DNA from: Primula veris
Taxonomy: Eukaryota > Streptophyta > Magnoliopsida > Ericales > Primulaceae
Assembly (NCBI GenBank): GCA_963682055.1
Contig: OY821747.1
Location: forward strand, 21,388,126 to 21,452,125
Direction: 5' to 3'
Length of the DNA stretch: 64,000 nt
This document shows, piece by piece, positions 47,991 to 61,000 of the stretch (within the stretch, counting starts at the first letter, position 1; every line of letters begins with the position of its first letter). The notes under the pieces were generated by a model, which saw only the letters and a list, made by a program, of their open reading frames with translations, was not told the origin of the DNA and did not search any database. The position numbers and the translations under genes are program-made.

Positions 47991-48144
47991 TATAAGGGTC
48001 GTTTATATGAACATAAAGTGAAACACGAATCTAAACCTACATAGAAATGAAGGTTGCAGATTAAACCTATTAATTAAGCATATTGATCTAAACTATTTAT
48101 TTACATGTATATCTAAAATCATGTTCATGTTAATATAATCGGCC

Positions 48145-48148
<4 letters not shown>

Positions 48149-48190
<42 letters not shown>
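48149..48190. repeat. (TA)n microsatellite
   Basis: Pure TA run of about 42 bp between Helitron-like copies 1 and 2. Confidence 0.9.
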
Positions 48191-48191
<1 letters not shown>

Positions 48192-48197
<6 letters not shown>

Positions 48198-48503
48198 CTT
48201 ACGCGTTGTGTGTGTGACACGTAATTACATAAATATGACCCAACATAAATAAATTTAACATTTTCAAAAGATTTGCAAAAATAATGAAATGAATTTCGTA
48301 AAAATATAATGTTTTATTGTTATAGTAATATAAAAATACATGTATAATGATTTGTTTGAGAGATAATTGATATGTGTGGAAAAAGAGAATATTTATTTAT
48401 TTAAATTGCATTAATGTATTTGAGTAATTAGAAGAAAAAAAATATGGGTATTTTTGGAAAAAAATTGCTAAATTGGGCAGACTCATTTGAACTGTGTTGG
48501 ATT
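48192..48503 (-). mobile_element. Helitron-like element, copy 2 (3' end diverged)
   Basis: Same body as copy 1: GGTATTTTTGGAAAAAAA and GCTAAATTGGGCAGACTC in plus reading. The 3' hairpin region is recognisable as TTACGCGTTGTGTG, but the CTAG end is lost. Confidence 0.5.
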
Positions 48504-48728
48504 AATATATATATATATATATACTAGTAATCGTGGCCCACGGATTGCGTGTGTGACGCGCAATACAATTAAAATATAGAAAATAAATGTACTTATGATA
48601 CAAATATGGATAATACAAAAAAAAAACAGTATAAAATGATAATACTTAAAAGAATGTTTGGTTGTTAAAAAGAGATAAATAGTGTTATTAGTTATTATTT
48701 TTTATATATATTTTTTTTATGTGAGTAT

Positions 48729-48962
48729 TGTTGTGTGACATATTAGCTCGTTATAGATATATATAGAGATATGTATAGATATAGAGAGAGGTATGAGAAA
48801 CAACAGACGAACTGTTTATTCATTAATATGATTATACAGAGAGATACATCAAGAGACCCCTGACCCTCTTTATATAATAGAGGGTAGGGTTACATATGTT
48901 AGGAAAACCCAAGATAGGCCCAATAGAGTAAGGCCCAAGATGGCCAATAATATACTACAACA
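48729..48962 (-). repeat. 3' LTR of the young copia element
   Basis: 234 bp; about 97.4 percent identical by eye to 55742-55975. Confidence 0.95.
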
Positions 48963-49159
48963 CTCCCCCTTTGGACGTCTTGAATTCTTCATCTTTATGC
49001 AGTCGATCTGAGTCGAGTTCATTCGCAGTGCTAAACACATAAAAACCTTAGGGACGGAAAACCCAATGTGGGACAAAACCGGTACCTAGGAGAAACTGTG
49101 TAGCCGAATGATATAGGCCGAAATATCATGTAAGTAACTAACCACAAAACAGTGTGCCT

Positions 49160-49710
49160 CATCAAAACCTTGCCAGAGCAAACCCAACAATCTCTTATCG
49201 AAGGAAAAAGAGTACAACAATGGTAGTAGTAGGGATCAACCACAAAACAGGTGGCTCATCAAAACCTTGCTAGAGTAAACCCAGTGGGAAAAACCTCTAG
49301 TCGAAGGACAAAAGAGTACACAGTGGTAAGAAGTATACAACCGGATACTCCCCCTAATTTCGGCAATCTTAAGTGAGATATGATGGGAACGTGTCTCGCT
49401 AAAAACCTTGCCAAGGAAAACCCAGTGGGAAAAAACCTTGGTCTAAGGACAAAAAGAGTACACGAGCATGTGACTGGATGCTCTCCCTCACTTGCACACG
49501 ACAGGGTGCGAGGATTTCAACTAAGTAGTAATTAGTGCAATAAGCATTCACCTGGATGCTCCCCCTCACTTGCACACGACTGGGTGCAAAAATTTCATAT
49601 TCCAAGAAAGAGTACGAGCATTCGACTGGATGCCTCATTTACTTGCACACGACTGTATGCAAGAAAATATAACGTGGAATAAAACGAGCATTCGACAGGA
49701 TGCTCTTAAA
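49160..49710 (-). repeat. Repeated motifs in the 3' noncoding part of the copia element
   Basis: AAAACCTTGCCAGAGCAAAC-like phrases recur at about 49164, 49260 and 49402. CTTGCACACGACTGGGTGCA-like phrases recur at about 49492, 49570 and 49640. These occupy the region between the RT remnant and the 3' LTR. Confidence 0.7.
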
Positions 49711-50316
49711 CTTCACATATGAAGATTTATTTCAACGATAAATGCTAAATAGCATAATCTAGTCATATCTCTCTTGATTGATAACAACAAGTTGTCTTCT
49801 ATGACAAGTTTTTTATCTGGATCGTGAGACAGACCATATGTAATTCAAATATGGCTAATACTAGCTCGAAGCCATATACACTCTCTAGTCGTCTCATAGA
49901 GCACGAGATCAGAGTGATTCGTTTGAAGTCATTCCAAGACCTCCAAGATATCGCTTTATTCCTAATGGTAAAGACATACCATGTTAGGAATATCCCTTAT
50001 GCGGGTCTGATAAGTAACCGGCATCGGTATAACCGAAAAAGGGTTGCGTTAATTCGAGTAACGAAGGGGGTAGGTACACTCGATGACGCAAAATGAGATA
50101 AGACAAGCCGTCATCCACAATTAACTTAAGGTAATGGAAAAATGTCTTTTATGCCATTTCGATGGCAACGTGTTAGCGCGATGCTGTGTCGAGCTATACC
50201 ATTCACAGCAGACAAGATGTTCGTCCTAGTACATTAGACCAAGTACAATTATGCGCTTATTGTACTTAGATATGAACATCATGGTTCAATATCTTTTTGT
50301 CGTCTCATCAGGGACG

Positions 50317-50508
50317 GACCGGGTCTATATCAATGTCTAGTGATCGAACAATCATGGGAGAATCTGACGACTTAGCGTCATAATGACTAAAACGTCATAA
50401 CACATTCTAGGTGTAGTCTGAATCATGGACTTAGATTAAATCTTTACGGGCCTCGATCATCAGGCCAAGTCACTACCGTGTCTTCCCAAAATCCTTCATC
50501 TCAAAGGC
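50317..50508 (-). pseudogene. Copia reverse transcriptase remnant
   Basis: Reading leftwards from 50506, the frame gives FEMKDFGKTR, two stops, then LGLMIEARKD, the copia RT segment whose usual form continues without stops. Near 50364-50317 another frame gives SPMIVRSLDIDIDPVRP, the next conserved block of the same domain. Surrounding pol is too frameshifted to follow. Confidence 0.75.
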
Positions 50509-53265
50509 AAATCCAAAAATGGATTGCGTTATAAAACACGCAAGGGCATAATACTTGTTCAAGTATCCCAAGCTAATCAAGTACTCACTTAGGCGGTATA
50601 CCACATCCGCTCGGATTATATTAATCCATATAGTAAACGTCTCAGTCAATTGAGATCATGTTCCGTGATCAGGAACTACTTGATTTAAGCACATGAAGTC
50701 ACACAGGGACCTTCATCTATATCTCTTTATCTAATCCCCATAGAGATAAAACCGTGACCACATTCATGGCTGCATACTCAGTTTTTCGGAAACTACTAAA
50801 CTGGTAAAGTAGGGGACTTATAATGTCCATTACGAGGAAATCAACCATCTCGTAATCAATTCCAAGGTGTGAGAGAAGTCTTGCGCTACTAGGCGAGCAT
50901 TCTATAATCTCATTATTCTCATCACTCTTCCTTACGAATAACCAAATAAACGAACTCGTTTAACATTGGTGGTGTTGGAGCTACAGGTCCGAACACACTT
51001 TCGCTAAGGAGTCTACTTGGATTGCAAGTTTCCATTAGTCCAGTCTATTCTATGTTGACTTCAGGCAACGGTACATGGTTCTCTGTCATAATTTGCTCAT
51101 ATTATCAGTCGTCACTGAATATATGAACAAGTAATCAATGACAGTCTCGTTTCGCTTCAATATCGTCTAAGATATCATGATCGACAGATATTTCGAGATT
51201 CTTAGGATGAAGAGGAATCACACATCTCCTAGATCCTTTATAATCTCGTGCGACGAACGAGTTTCAGTTCACCACCTCTGGGGCTGAACGAATTAAGAAC
51301 CGGTCAACTTCCTCATATCTTAGGAAGGATGACAGACTGACGGCCGACGACAGCGTCTTTTGCTTGGCGGGTTTGGCCAAAGCAACGTGTTACGATAGGA
51401 ACACGGCGTCCGACAGGGACGTCTATCCTTGCAAGCATTTTGCAGCAGGTATAAATGATCTCGTGACATCTCATAAAGTCATTAAATGCGTTTGGCATTT
51501 AGTTAGACTTGAGGGAGTCTATGCACTTACTTATCACTAAGTACAGTTTTGAGGATCAAGCTAAGACTGAGTGGGTTATGCCACGTTACTTCATGTCATT
51601 CCTTATCAACGCTAACGTGCAAATCTCCCCCTAACGACGGGGAGAACAGCCTTAGCGATGTCACTTTCGCATATCATGCGGTAAAGAGATGGCTTGCCAA
51701 GGTTACTCTATCAAATGATAGGCACGAGATTCATAATCGACTTATGTCTCCTTCAGAGGTCCATATTTTGAACGCTAGAGCGGCTCAATCAAAATATTAA
51801 TTAATCACTCTAAACACGCGTTAATATGAGACTTCTGGCTCATAACCAGTAACCAGCTGGTACACATATGGTGTTTGAGTGTCTATGGGCCTCATAACGG
51901 AACAATGCAGCAAAATAGCATAACCCCATACGAAAATATAAATCTTGGTACGCAAGACCAAGAAATGCGTGCAATCATTTACAGTCGCATCATCAAACTT
52001 TTTGTGAGTCCATTTGGGTCTGAACATAATCGACAGGATGTTCAATTTCAATTTCCAAGCTCAAGTAATTCAAATCGAAATTTCAATTATTACTCTTCGG
52101 AATTATCAAATCGACTAGGCTTTTCAGGATAATTCAGATCATGAGCCATCAACTTAATGATAGGGCTAGAAGTTTAGGAAATGCTGCATTTCTGTGGACA
52201 ACAGTAATCATGTGACCTTATTGTCGATGCATCAACCATAACCATTTATATTTATGGTCCGTCTTTTGGTTGGATAAGTCCACAATAACTCCTTCAATTC
52301 TTAACAAGAATTCTACGAGTTCATTTCGTGATCTTTACACATACTAGTCTTTCAAAGTGAGCATTAATGGCATGAATTTCGGATTAATCGCGAAATATAT
52401 TCTCAGAGAGAATCCAAATGCGATGCGATTATAAATCAAGCATCGTCTTTTGACCCGGAAATATCTCATCCGGTCAATGACACAATATCAAAATGCTCTA
52501 ATCAATCGACGACAGGCGAATGATAGTACAGACAATCATGTCTTAGCATCTAAATCATTTATCATTTCGACGACTGGCGAAATGATAAGGTAACTTTAAA
52601 TGCTTTTTAAAAACAATGTGGTAACAACCACTTGAAAGACATTTCAACTCCTCTAAAATACGCTTTTGGTCGTATTGAGTGGAGGCTATGTAAAGAAATT
52701 TCAATTCTTTCATGAGCTATTACCAGATAACACTGGTTTTCTCGAATATTTTATAACTCAAAAAGGTACGGCATGACCTACATGAGTATAAGACCTCATA
52801 TTTGACAAATCAATTTGGTTTTACCAAAGATTTTGATTTGGAACGACAGGTCCAGAATCGTTGTCACTGAATACTCTTTTAGGCAAGTAGTTGATGAAAT
52901 TATATGGTACACTGTTACCCACTATTTCCAAAAAACCAACTACACCACAAGTATTGCCTAAAATTTCATAATTTAAAGTTTGGTCACATTTTTCAAAGGA
53001 ATTTGCTCAAAACACTTTAAATTATTTCGAGAAATTTCGTAAACAGGCAAACCATAATCCAAAAGTATGGTCCAAATGGAAAAATAATAATCCAAATGAA
53101 AAACATAATCCAGATGAGCGAAAAAATGGCTCAATGATTTATCACAATCTATAAAGAAAGGTATCAAACTCATTTGAGCCACAAAATCGAGGTGTCTCAA
53201 GAGTTTCCTTTCAGTTAGCTTTAACCACATTAGCATCGGTTTTCCACCTTTATAATAGTTGTGAA

Positions 53266-53736
53266 CTATTTAAGGAGTAACCGTGCATGTCCTTTGTCTT
53301 TATAGCATAGATTGCCTCCTTGAGCATTATCTCTTGCTTTGTGACAACGGACTATATTGTTCCTTTCAATTATTGTCTTGGAGCCACAGGTTTTCGATTT
53401 TGACGATTGTCTAAAATCTCGCTTGGCTAGGCGATTCATCGGGATCACGACAGTTCGAGACAAATAACACTTGTCTCGGTTCTCGATTCGTGGAAAAAAA
53501 TGTACACGAAGAGTATTAATATCAGACAAACAATTCGCCATTGACCCAATAGGATTAAAACTACTCACCGGGGTAATTTTCTTATCCAATAACATATGGG
53601 CGATAAAGGAACATGGTGAATATAAATTCACGATACTGCTTATGGAATACAATTTCCAAGCTAGTATTTTGGTGAAGGATTGCTCCAATGTGTCAATTTC
53701 AGACATTTGTTTACCATAGACGTCATCACGTCTCAA
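53266..53736 (-). pseudogene. Copia gag remnant with degenerate zinc knuckle
   Basis: An open stretch of 156 codons ends with NLCYKDKGHARLL, which resembles a CCHC knuckle lacking two of its cysteines and two residues of spacing. The position, toward the 5' side of the element, fits gag. Not functional as it stands. Confidence 0.5.
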
Positions 53737-55741
53737 ATGTGGCGGCGGAATAAAATCAACGCCTTAACATTCATCCTGATGGTAACAACAAACTCGTGTT
53801 TTACTCATTAAAGATGGTATCTAAAAAAAAATTTGGCATCACATTTTCACACATCAAGGTGAGTAACATGTGGTGACGGATTAAAATCAACGTTTAAACA
53901 GTCATTTCGCAAGTATGTTTTACGATTTTTCTCATCATAGATGGCATCTAACATGTGTTGGGAGTTCTGGATTATTTATCATATAAAACGACTGGTTTAT
54001 ATGTTTATGGTTTGCACAAGCATAAACTTTATTTCGAAACGACAGGTTCGAAAAATAGTTTTGCTTTTAATGTGAATAGGTTCTCATTGATCGAACGACA
54101 GGTCGATACAGAGACACCAATTCGGCGAAACATACATCACTATATAAACACACTCGGGGAAATTATTATTTAGTCAACCCCTTTCGGTAGTTCTACTTGA
54201 AAAACGACCAGGAAAGACGGTGAGGGTGGAGGGCACGAATGTCACTTAAAACCCGACCTCATTAGGATATCGACTTCTGCCTATATCTTTCCTAGACATC
54301 GTATCCAAATAGGTGAGCCTATTTAGGGAAGATTCATAATTTTTTCAACTTAAATGTGAATATATATGATTTCGCAAATTATATATATGGTAATAATATT
54401 AACAATATAGACAATATCTATCTAGATTAACCACATATATATAAGCAGGCAGTAAATATATTTTAGGATCTATCTAATCATGCAGTAGATTTGGTGTTAT
54501 AAACAAATCAATTCAAGATTATCAATCACAAAGATTATATCATACCAAATCAAATCAAATCAATTAGATCTAATCTAATAATTTACTGACATATGTGATA
54601 TTTATATATATGGTATTACCAAAAGATATGATTATGCTAACAAGATATCAATCAATTATCTATGTTTATCGTCATATGAATAATTCTATACATGGTAGTT
54701 TTAACATGCAAGCAAGCAATATATTTTTAATTACCAATCAATTCTATATATGGTAAAAAAATATTTTAACATGCAAAGAGGTTAAATTTACATGGAAACA
54801 TATCAATTTATTCAATTAACATGCAATTTTTATTCGCTTGCATTTTAATAAAAAAAATTTATATGCATGTGTGTGTATATTTACCAAATATTGTATCTTA
54901 TCAACCATATGTACTGTTTTCGTATAAGTATTATACTACAGGACCATGCGTGTAATTTCAGCAAACTATATATCTATTTACTGTATTATTACATATACAG
55001 TCCAGAATTTCAGACAAGTTTCAGTTTAGTCCTTGAGTAATTTACAGAATAGTTTACAGATTTCAGAGAATTACAAATCAGTACATACGTTTCAGTTTGT
55101 TGCATATTTAATCCGATAGATTAATACATGTTTTACAATTACATGATTTTCGATTTATAAATCGATTATACATGTAATAAGTACACATACATACCATACC
55201 AAGACATATATTATTGGACAAAAATAAACTATTTGTTCATACATACATGGTAACAAATGTGTATATTAACAAGGTTAACATGCAAAATTTTATTATCAAA
55301 ACCAATAGGGTAAACATACATACATGCTAACATATATGTGTATACAGTTAGCATTAAATACATGGTAACATAACATCCTTCAAGTAACAAGTAGTAAACA
55401 TGTGCTGTCATAATTCTATTAATTCATGCAATTAATAGTAGGTTCTGTTAATAAATCCATTCAAATGTCATAGCAATTCGTGTATAGTATGTTCTGTAAT
55501 CATGCAATTTTTAACATCCATTCAAATGGCATATCAATTCGTGTATAGTAGGTTCTGTAATCATATCATATAACATGTTATATGTGACTTGTACAGTTAA
55601 AAAAATTTATATCCGGGTACCTTACGCACGGTATGTTGGTGAAGGTGATATAGCAAAATCCTAAAAAAAAACCCGGATAAACCTCAAGGTTTATTGAACT
55701 CAGAATTCGTACTCCAATCTCCAAAAGCAGTGCTGATAACG

Positions 55742-55975
55742 TGTTGTGTGACATATTAGCTCGTTATAGATATATATAGAGATATGTATAGATATAGAGA
55801 GAGGTATGAGAAACAACAGACGAAGTGTTTATTCATTAATATGATTGTACAGAGAGATACATCAAGAGACCCCTGACCCTCTTTATATAATAGAGGGTAG
55901 GGTTACATATGCTAGGAAAGCCCAAGATAGGCCCAATACAGTAAGGCCCAAGATGGCCAATAATATCCTACAACA
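55742..55975 (-). repeat. 5' LTR of the young copia element
   Basis: 234 bp; TG...CA ends in the element's own orientation; followed on its left by the candidate primer-binding site at 55726-55741. Confidence 0.95.
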
Positions 55976-56079
55976 AGTATGATATTATTGTAATTAATAA
56001 AAAAATATAGGGGTATTTTTGAAAAAAATTGGCTAAATTGAGCCGACTCATTTGACTTAACTTGACTTATTATAATAGA

Positions 56080-56727
56080 ATCATATATATACATACATAA
56101 AAATAAACAAACCTGAACCATTAATGAGCAATGAACAAACTATTGGTCAAACTCGTCTCGTTTACTCAACGACACTTATATTTTTTACTCACAGTTGTTC
56201 AGCTGTAAATGAACGACCATGAGCGAGAACTTTAACGAGCTGAACACGAGTTTGTTCATGAATAGCTTGACTCATTACAAATACTATTAAATTAAATAAA
56301 ATTTTAAATTTCATTGTAAGTTAAAAATATAATGCTTCCTAGTTTTCAACAAAAATACGTCCTTTATTTTAACAATAACATGTATACAAGTAATTAGTAG
56401 GGAAAACATAAATCATAAATGGATGCGGTGAACTTCAATTTCCAATATTGTCACCTAAATACTGTAAATATCAAGTAATCATTGTACTCAAATTTAAACG
56501 CATGTTTGACCTTTCGCTTTTACTCAAATTTCTTCGATAATTAGAGAAGTACAAAAAACAGTTGCATCTGCCTCACAAGCATCTCATTAAAAATAGAAAA
56601 AAGTCACATTTCTCTTCACATAAAAGTCACATTTCTATCCACATAAACAAAGAGTATTATACCCTCTCTCTATATATATATGAAAAGTAAGTATTATTTT
56701 ACTCGGGAATTCTCTCTATATATATAT
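56080..56727. other. Intergenic with GAGC-rich repeat, no gene seen
   Basis: 56110-56290 holds inverted AACGAGC/GCTCGT phrases related to 47510-47650, suggesting that the Helitron-like cluster inserted into a hAT-type repeat. The rest shows no feature. Confidence 0.45.
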
Positions 56728-57969
56728 GGGGTAAAATGCAAATAACTCATGTAGGTATGGATCATTTACAAATAGCCCTCGAAAACTATAAATTCTTTCA
56801 ATTAACCCTCATAAACTGTCAAACATTTGTAATTAACCCCTAATACTATCTTTTTAGATTTTAAATTATTCGTTTTGGTTGATTTTTCTTTAATTATTAT
56901 AAGTTATTCAATATTCATGTATATAAGGTAAATTTTACTTGAATGACGCCATAAATATTTTTTCTTACTAAAATAATATTTTCTTAAATAAAGCCTCTTC
57001 TCATGGATTTTTATGGTAATTGTTATCTTAACTCATATGAATTGACAAACTACATATATAAAACAATTAATTTTGCAAAACGAACAAATTGCAAAAGTAT
57101 AGTTTATGGGGGTTAATTGCAAGAATTAACAGTTTCTGGGGGGTTATTTTAAGGGTGGCAAAAAAGACCGAGACCCGAAAATCCGACCGTAAACCATCTG
57201 GAACCGAAAAACCTATAACTGCTATAAACCGGAACGAAGTTTTGGCATAACTGAGACCTATGTTTACAACTTGAGTTTGGTTTTCAAAACTATAACCGTC
57301 AACCCCAATGAAAAACCATAACCGAAAACCGAAAAATAAAAGAATAAGCAACAATTATAATTTTAAAGTACACAATTTGCAAAAATAGAAAAATCTAAAA
57401 GACGATTAAAACCAACATATCCGAAGACCGAAAATCACTTGACCGGTCATATATATGGGTACCGGACGGTTAGTCTACATAGTTTTTTTTGATAAAAAAA
57501 ATTGACCAAACCCGATCGATTATTTTCTAAAACCCGAACATAACCGAAATCGACCTGTGTGTGGGTGGTTAAAATCCCCAGCCCTAGATTATATACAAAT
57601 GATCCATATTTTTTAAAACCCGAACATAACCGAAACGGACCTGTGTGTGGGTGGTTAAAATCGCCAGTCCTAGGTTATAATTTTAATGTACACAATTTAC
57701 AAAAAAAAATAAAAAAATCTAAAAGTCGATTAAAACCAACATATCCAGAAACCGAAAATCGCTTGACCGGTCGTATATTTGGGTACTGGACAGTTAGTCT
57801 ACATAGATTTTTTTTTTAATAAAAAAATTGACCAAATCTGACCGATTATTTTGTAGAAGCTAAACATAACCGAAACCGACGTTGTTGTGGTTGTGGGTGG
57901 TCAAAATCGCCCGGATTATATACAAATGATCCATAGTTTCTTCAGGGGGGATATGTGTATTTTACCCTC
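56728..57969. mobile_element. Mutator-like element in the PMT promoter
   Basis: The left end GGGGTAAAATGCAAATAACT and the complement of the right end GAGGGTAAAATACACATATC are inverted repeats; both continue with ATGGATCATTTRYA. Flanks are a 9-bp TSD, tatatatat, at 56719-56727 and 57970-57978; its low complexity weakens the call. A block of about 250 bp is duplicated inside (about 57359-57600 and 57668-57930) and is full of AACCGAAACCGAC phrases. 57152-57590 resembles a nested hAT-type element (GGGTGGCAAAA ... CCCCAGCCCTAG). Confidence 0.7.
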
Positions 57970-58076
57970 TATATATATAAATAGATGAACGCCACGTCAT
58001 CAATAATTGCCTTAGTTCACTCTCTTTGCTCTCTCTCTCTCACTCACTCTCTCTCTCTCTCTCTCTGAGAGAGAAA
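57970..58076 (+). promoter_or_regulatory. Core promoter and CT-rich 5' UTR of the PMT gene
   Basis: TATATATATAAATAG at 57970-57984 is a good TATA-type box 93-107 bases before the ATG. A pure CT run of about 40 bases (58026-58066) lies in the presumed 5' UTR, common for plant leaders. The TATA-type box overlaps the right TSD of the Mutator-like element. Confidence 0.55.
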
Positions 58077-61000
58077 ATGAAGCAGAGAAGAAGAGATTTT
58101 ATCAAATTAAACCCAATAAAAATACTAAAACTAACACTAATAATATCAACTCTTTTTCTGGCCTTAATTTCTCTCTACTATATTAGCTCATTTAACGGAC
58201 CAGATCCCGTTATTCACGCCGTTACCTATGCTTCTTTGTCTAAACACAATAATATTAATATTAGTTATAGTATTCATAATAATAATATTAATATTATTAA
58301 AAATGACTACTTTGATGATGATGAGCTTTTTGAAGACCAAGAGCTTTATCCGGAAGTATCCAAGAGCTTACCTGTATGTTTTTTTTTATTTTATTTTAAT
58401 ATTTTGATTTGTTGCATTTTTGTATTAGTATGAAGATTTTTCGGTTTTGTTGTTTTAGCAATTTTCAGCTCTATATTAGTATAAAGATTGATGGGTTTTG
58501 TTGTTTTTCTCAATTTTCAGCTCTGTATTAGTATAAAGATTGATGGGTTTTGTTGTTTTTATCAATTTTCAGCTCTGTATTAGTATAAGGATTGATGTGT
58601 TTTGTTGTTTTTTCAATTTTCAATTTAGTACTATTTTAAAGATTGATGGGTTTATTTTAGACAACCTTTTTGTTTTAAAAATTGATGAGTTTTGTTGTTT
58701 TATCAGTTGTTAAGTTATTAAGGCCGTTACCTATGCTTCTTTGTCTAAACATATTAATAATTATAATATTAGTATTATTAGTAATAAAAATGATGACTTT
58801 GATGATGATGAACTTTTTGAGGACTCAGAAGCTTACCTGTATGTTCCCTTTCTAATACGATTTTTTTTTTTTGCATTTTTCAATTATAAATATTGTTGGG
58901 TTTTGTTGTGTTGTCAATTTCAGGTTTGTATTATAAAGATTGATTGGTTTATTACCTTTCAAAAAAAAATTGATGGTTTTTTTTTCAGTGTTTAATAAAA
59001 CGAAATATTAGCTGAAACGTTTGTGCAAGAGCCACGGTAAAAGCGTAAGCTTTTAGTGGCCTAAATAGTGGAATAACAAACTTTTGTTAAGCTTTGAATC
59101 GATCTTTTTTACTAGGAAGCGCGCTTTTTCAAAACGGTGGTTTTTTAGACAAACTTGTTGTGTTTATTAATTTTCAATTCTGTATTATAAGAATTAATGG
59201 GTTTATTTTTTGTTGTTTTATCAATTTTCTAATCTGTAGTATAAAGATTGATGGGTTTATTTTAGTCAACCTTTTTTACTGTTCTATCAATTTTCAGTTT
59301 TGTATTGTAAAGATCAATGGGTTTATTTTAGACAGCCTTTTTGTTGTTTTATCATTTTTCAGTTTTGTATTATAAAGATGGGATAATTATAGTTTACTAC
59401 ACCAACCTATTGGTGGTTAAGAATTTACATACTTATCTTATAAGATTAACAATTTACATACTCACCTATAATAGATTTATCGATTAACACACTTTAGTTG
59501 ATTTATGTTAACTTTTTAGCCGGTTTTTGTCATATGCGATGTTAGTTTTACCTTTAAATCATAATTGGAAGCGGTAACGTGATCACACATGACCAAACTT
59601 CTCTTAAAAAGTTAACATAAATCAACTAAAGTGTGTTGATTGATAGATCTTTTATAGGTGAGTATGTAAATTGTTAATCTTGTTAGGTGAGTATGCAAAT
59701 TGTTAACCACCAATATGGTGGTGTAGTAAACAATAATTTTCCCTATAAAGATTGATGGGTTTATTTTAGACAACCTTTTGTATAATAAAAATTGATGGGT
59801 TTTGTTGTTTTATTAATTTTCAGTTTTGTATTAGCATGATGGGTTTGTTTTAGACAACCTTTTTTGTTGTTTTTATCAATTTTCAATTTTGTATTATAAA
59901 TATTACAGGGTCTATTTTCTACAATCCTTTGAGTGGGTTAGTTTGCTTATTGAGGTTGATAAAGTTACTTATTATTAGTTGTTTAAGGACTACTGTTTCA
60001 AAAGTCCTCGTCTTGATCCGTTAATACTAGGCGTTTTGATATGGGTGAAACTCGGATCAACCCGAGTCAAACCGGTCAGATTTGCGGATTTTTTATTTAT
60101 TAAGAAACGTATACATGCTTATTAAGAAAAACTTTGATAATCAATCATTATTTGAACTTTAAATTTTCTTTGAATGCATCTGTGTATTTTTTTGGTTTAT
60201 CTTTGATTGTACATATAGTGCTATCATAGTTTCTTTTTTGAATGATTGGTAGTATTCTGATAAATAATGTTGTATAAATCCCTACCGAACAAGAATATAA
60301 AAAAGAAACTCGGGTAATCATAGTAATGATTAAGCAATTGCATTTAAGTAATTGAGGTTGATGGGTATTGTCAAAACAGCAAAAAAGGTTGATGGATTTA
60401 TTGTATACTAGTATTACATTTAGCATTACTTTATTGAAAATTTCCATGTTACATAAAAAAAAAGGCTCATTTCCCAAAAGACAACCCAAGAATTTGTTGT
60501 TTTATTGATTCTTAGTTTTGTATTAGAAAGTGTTTATAGTTTGCATATTGATGATGATGGGTATTATCATTAAAAAGAAGGTGATGGGTTTTCATAGGAG
60601 CATTAAGCTTATCACAGTAGTAGTTTAGTCAAAGTTAAATTGAAACAGGCTTATATCCGTAAAGCTTACCTGTATGAGTTATATTAATAAATTATTTTAA
60701 ATGATGAAAATGCTAAGGATTCAAAATTATGTAAATCATAATGATTTAGCAAAATGACATTTATGTGATTTTAAGCGTCAATTATGTGAAACTGGGGCAT
60801 TTAAGAAAATTTTCTCCGAGACATGATTATTCTGATGAGCTGTTTGAGGATTAAGAGCATTATCGTTTCAATTAGAAAAATGCTAAGCATACAAAATTAT
60901 CTATATCCTAGTTGAATGGCATGTATGTAGTATTGAGTCATTTATGGGCTCTTTTTTCTAATGCTTGTTTGGTTGCAGGTTTTTTTATTTGTTTCTAATG

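Larger units (their letters stand above)
48729..55975 (-). mobile_element. Young Ty1/copia insertion with ruined coding region
   Basis: LTRs of 234 bp at 48729-48962 and 55742-55975 run from TGTTGTGTGACA to CTACAACA and are flanked by a perfect TSD, agtat (48724-48728 and 55976-55980). They differ at about six positions. A purine tract (complement of CTCCCCCTTT) beside the left LTR and a candidate primer site (CGTTATCAGCACTGC on the minus strand) beside the right LTR put it on the minus strand. The interior is 6.8 kb with no frame above 156 codons, although degraded gag and RT motifs are readable. It inserted into a Helitron-like element. Confidence 0.92.
48524..56079 (-). mobile_element. Helitron-like element, copy 3, split by a copia element
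   Basis: The right part (55976-56079) starts TCTATTATAATAAGTCAAG on the minus strand, a Helitron-type TC start. The left part (48524-48728) ends CTAG after a hairpin-like CACGCAATCCGTG. The 7.25-kb copia insertion and its TSD separate them. Without it the element is about 304 bp, the same as copy 1. Confidence 0.55.

Noticed and set aside
53266..53736. 156-codon frame as a host gene
   Set aside because: It lies inside the copia element and ends in a degraded gag zinc-knuckle pattern; it is retroelement remnant, not a separate gene.
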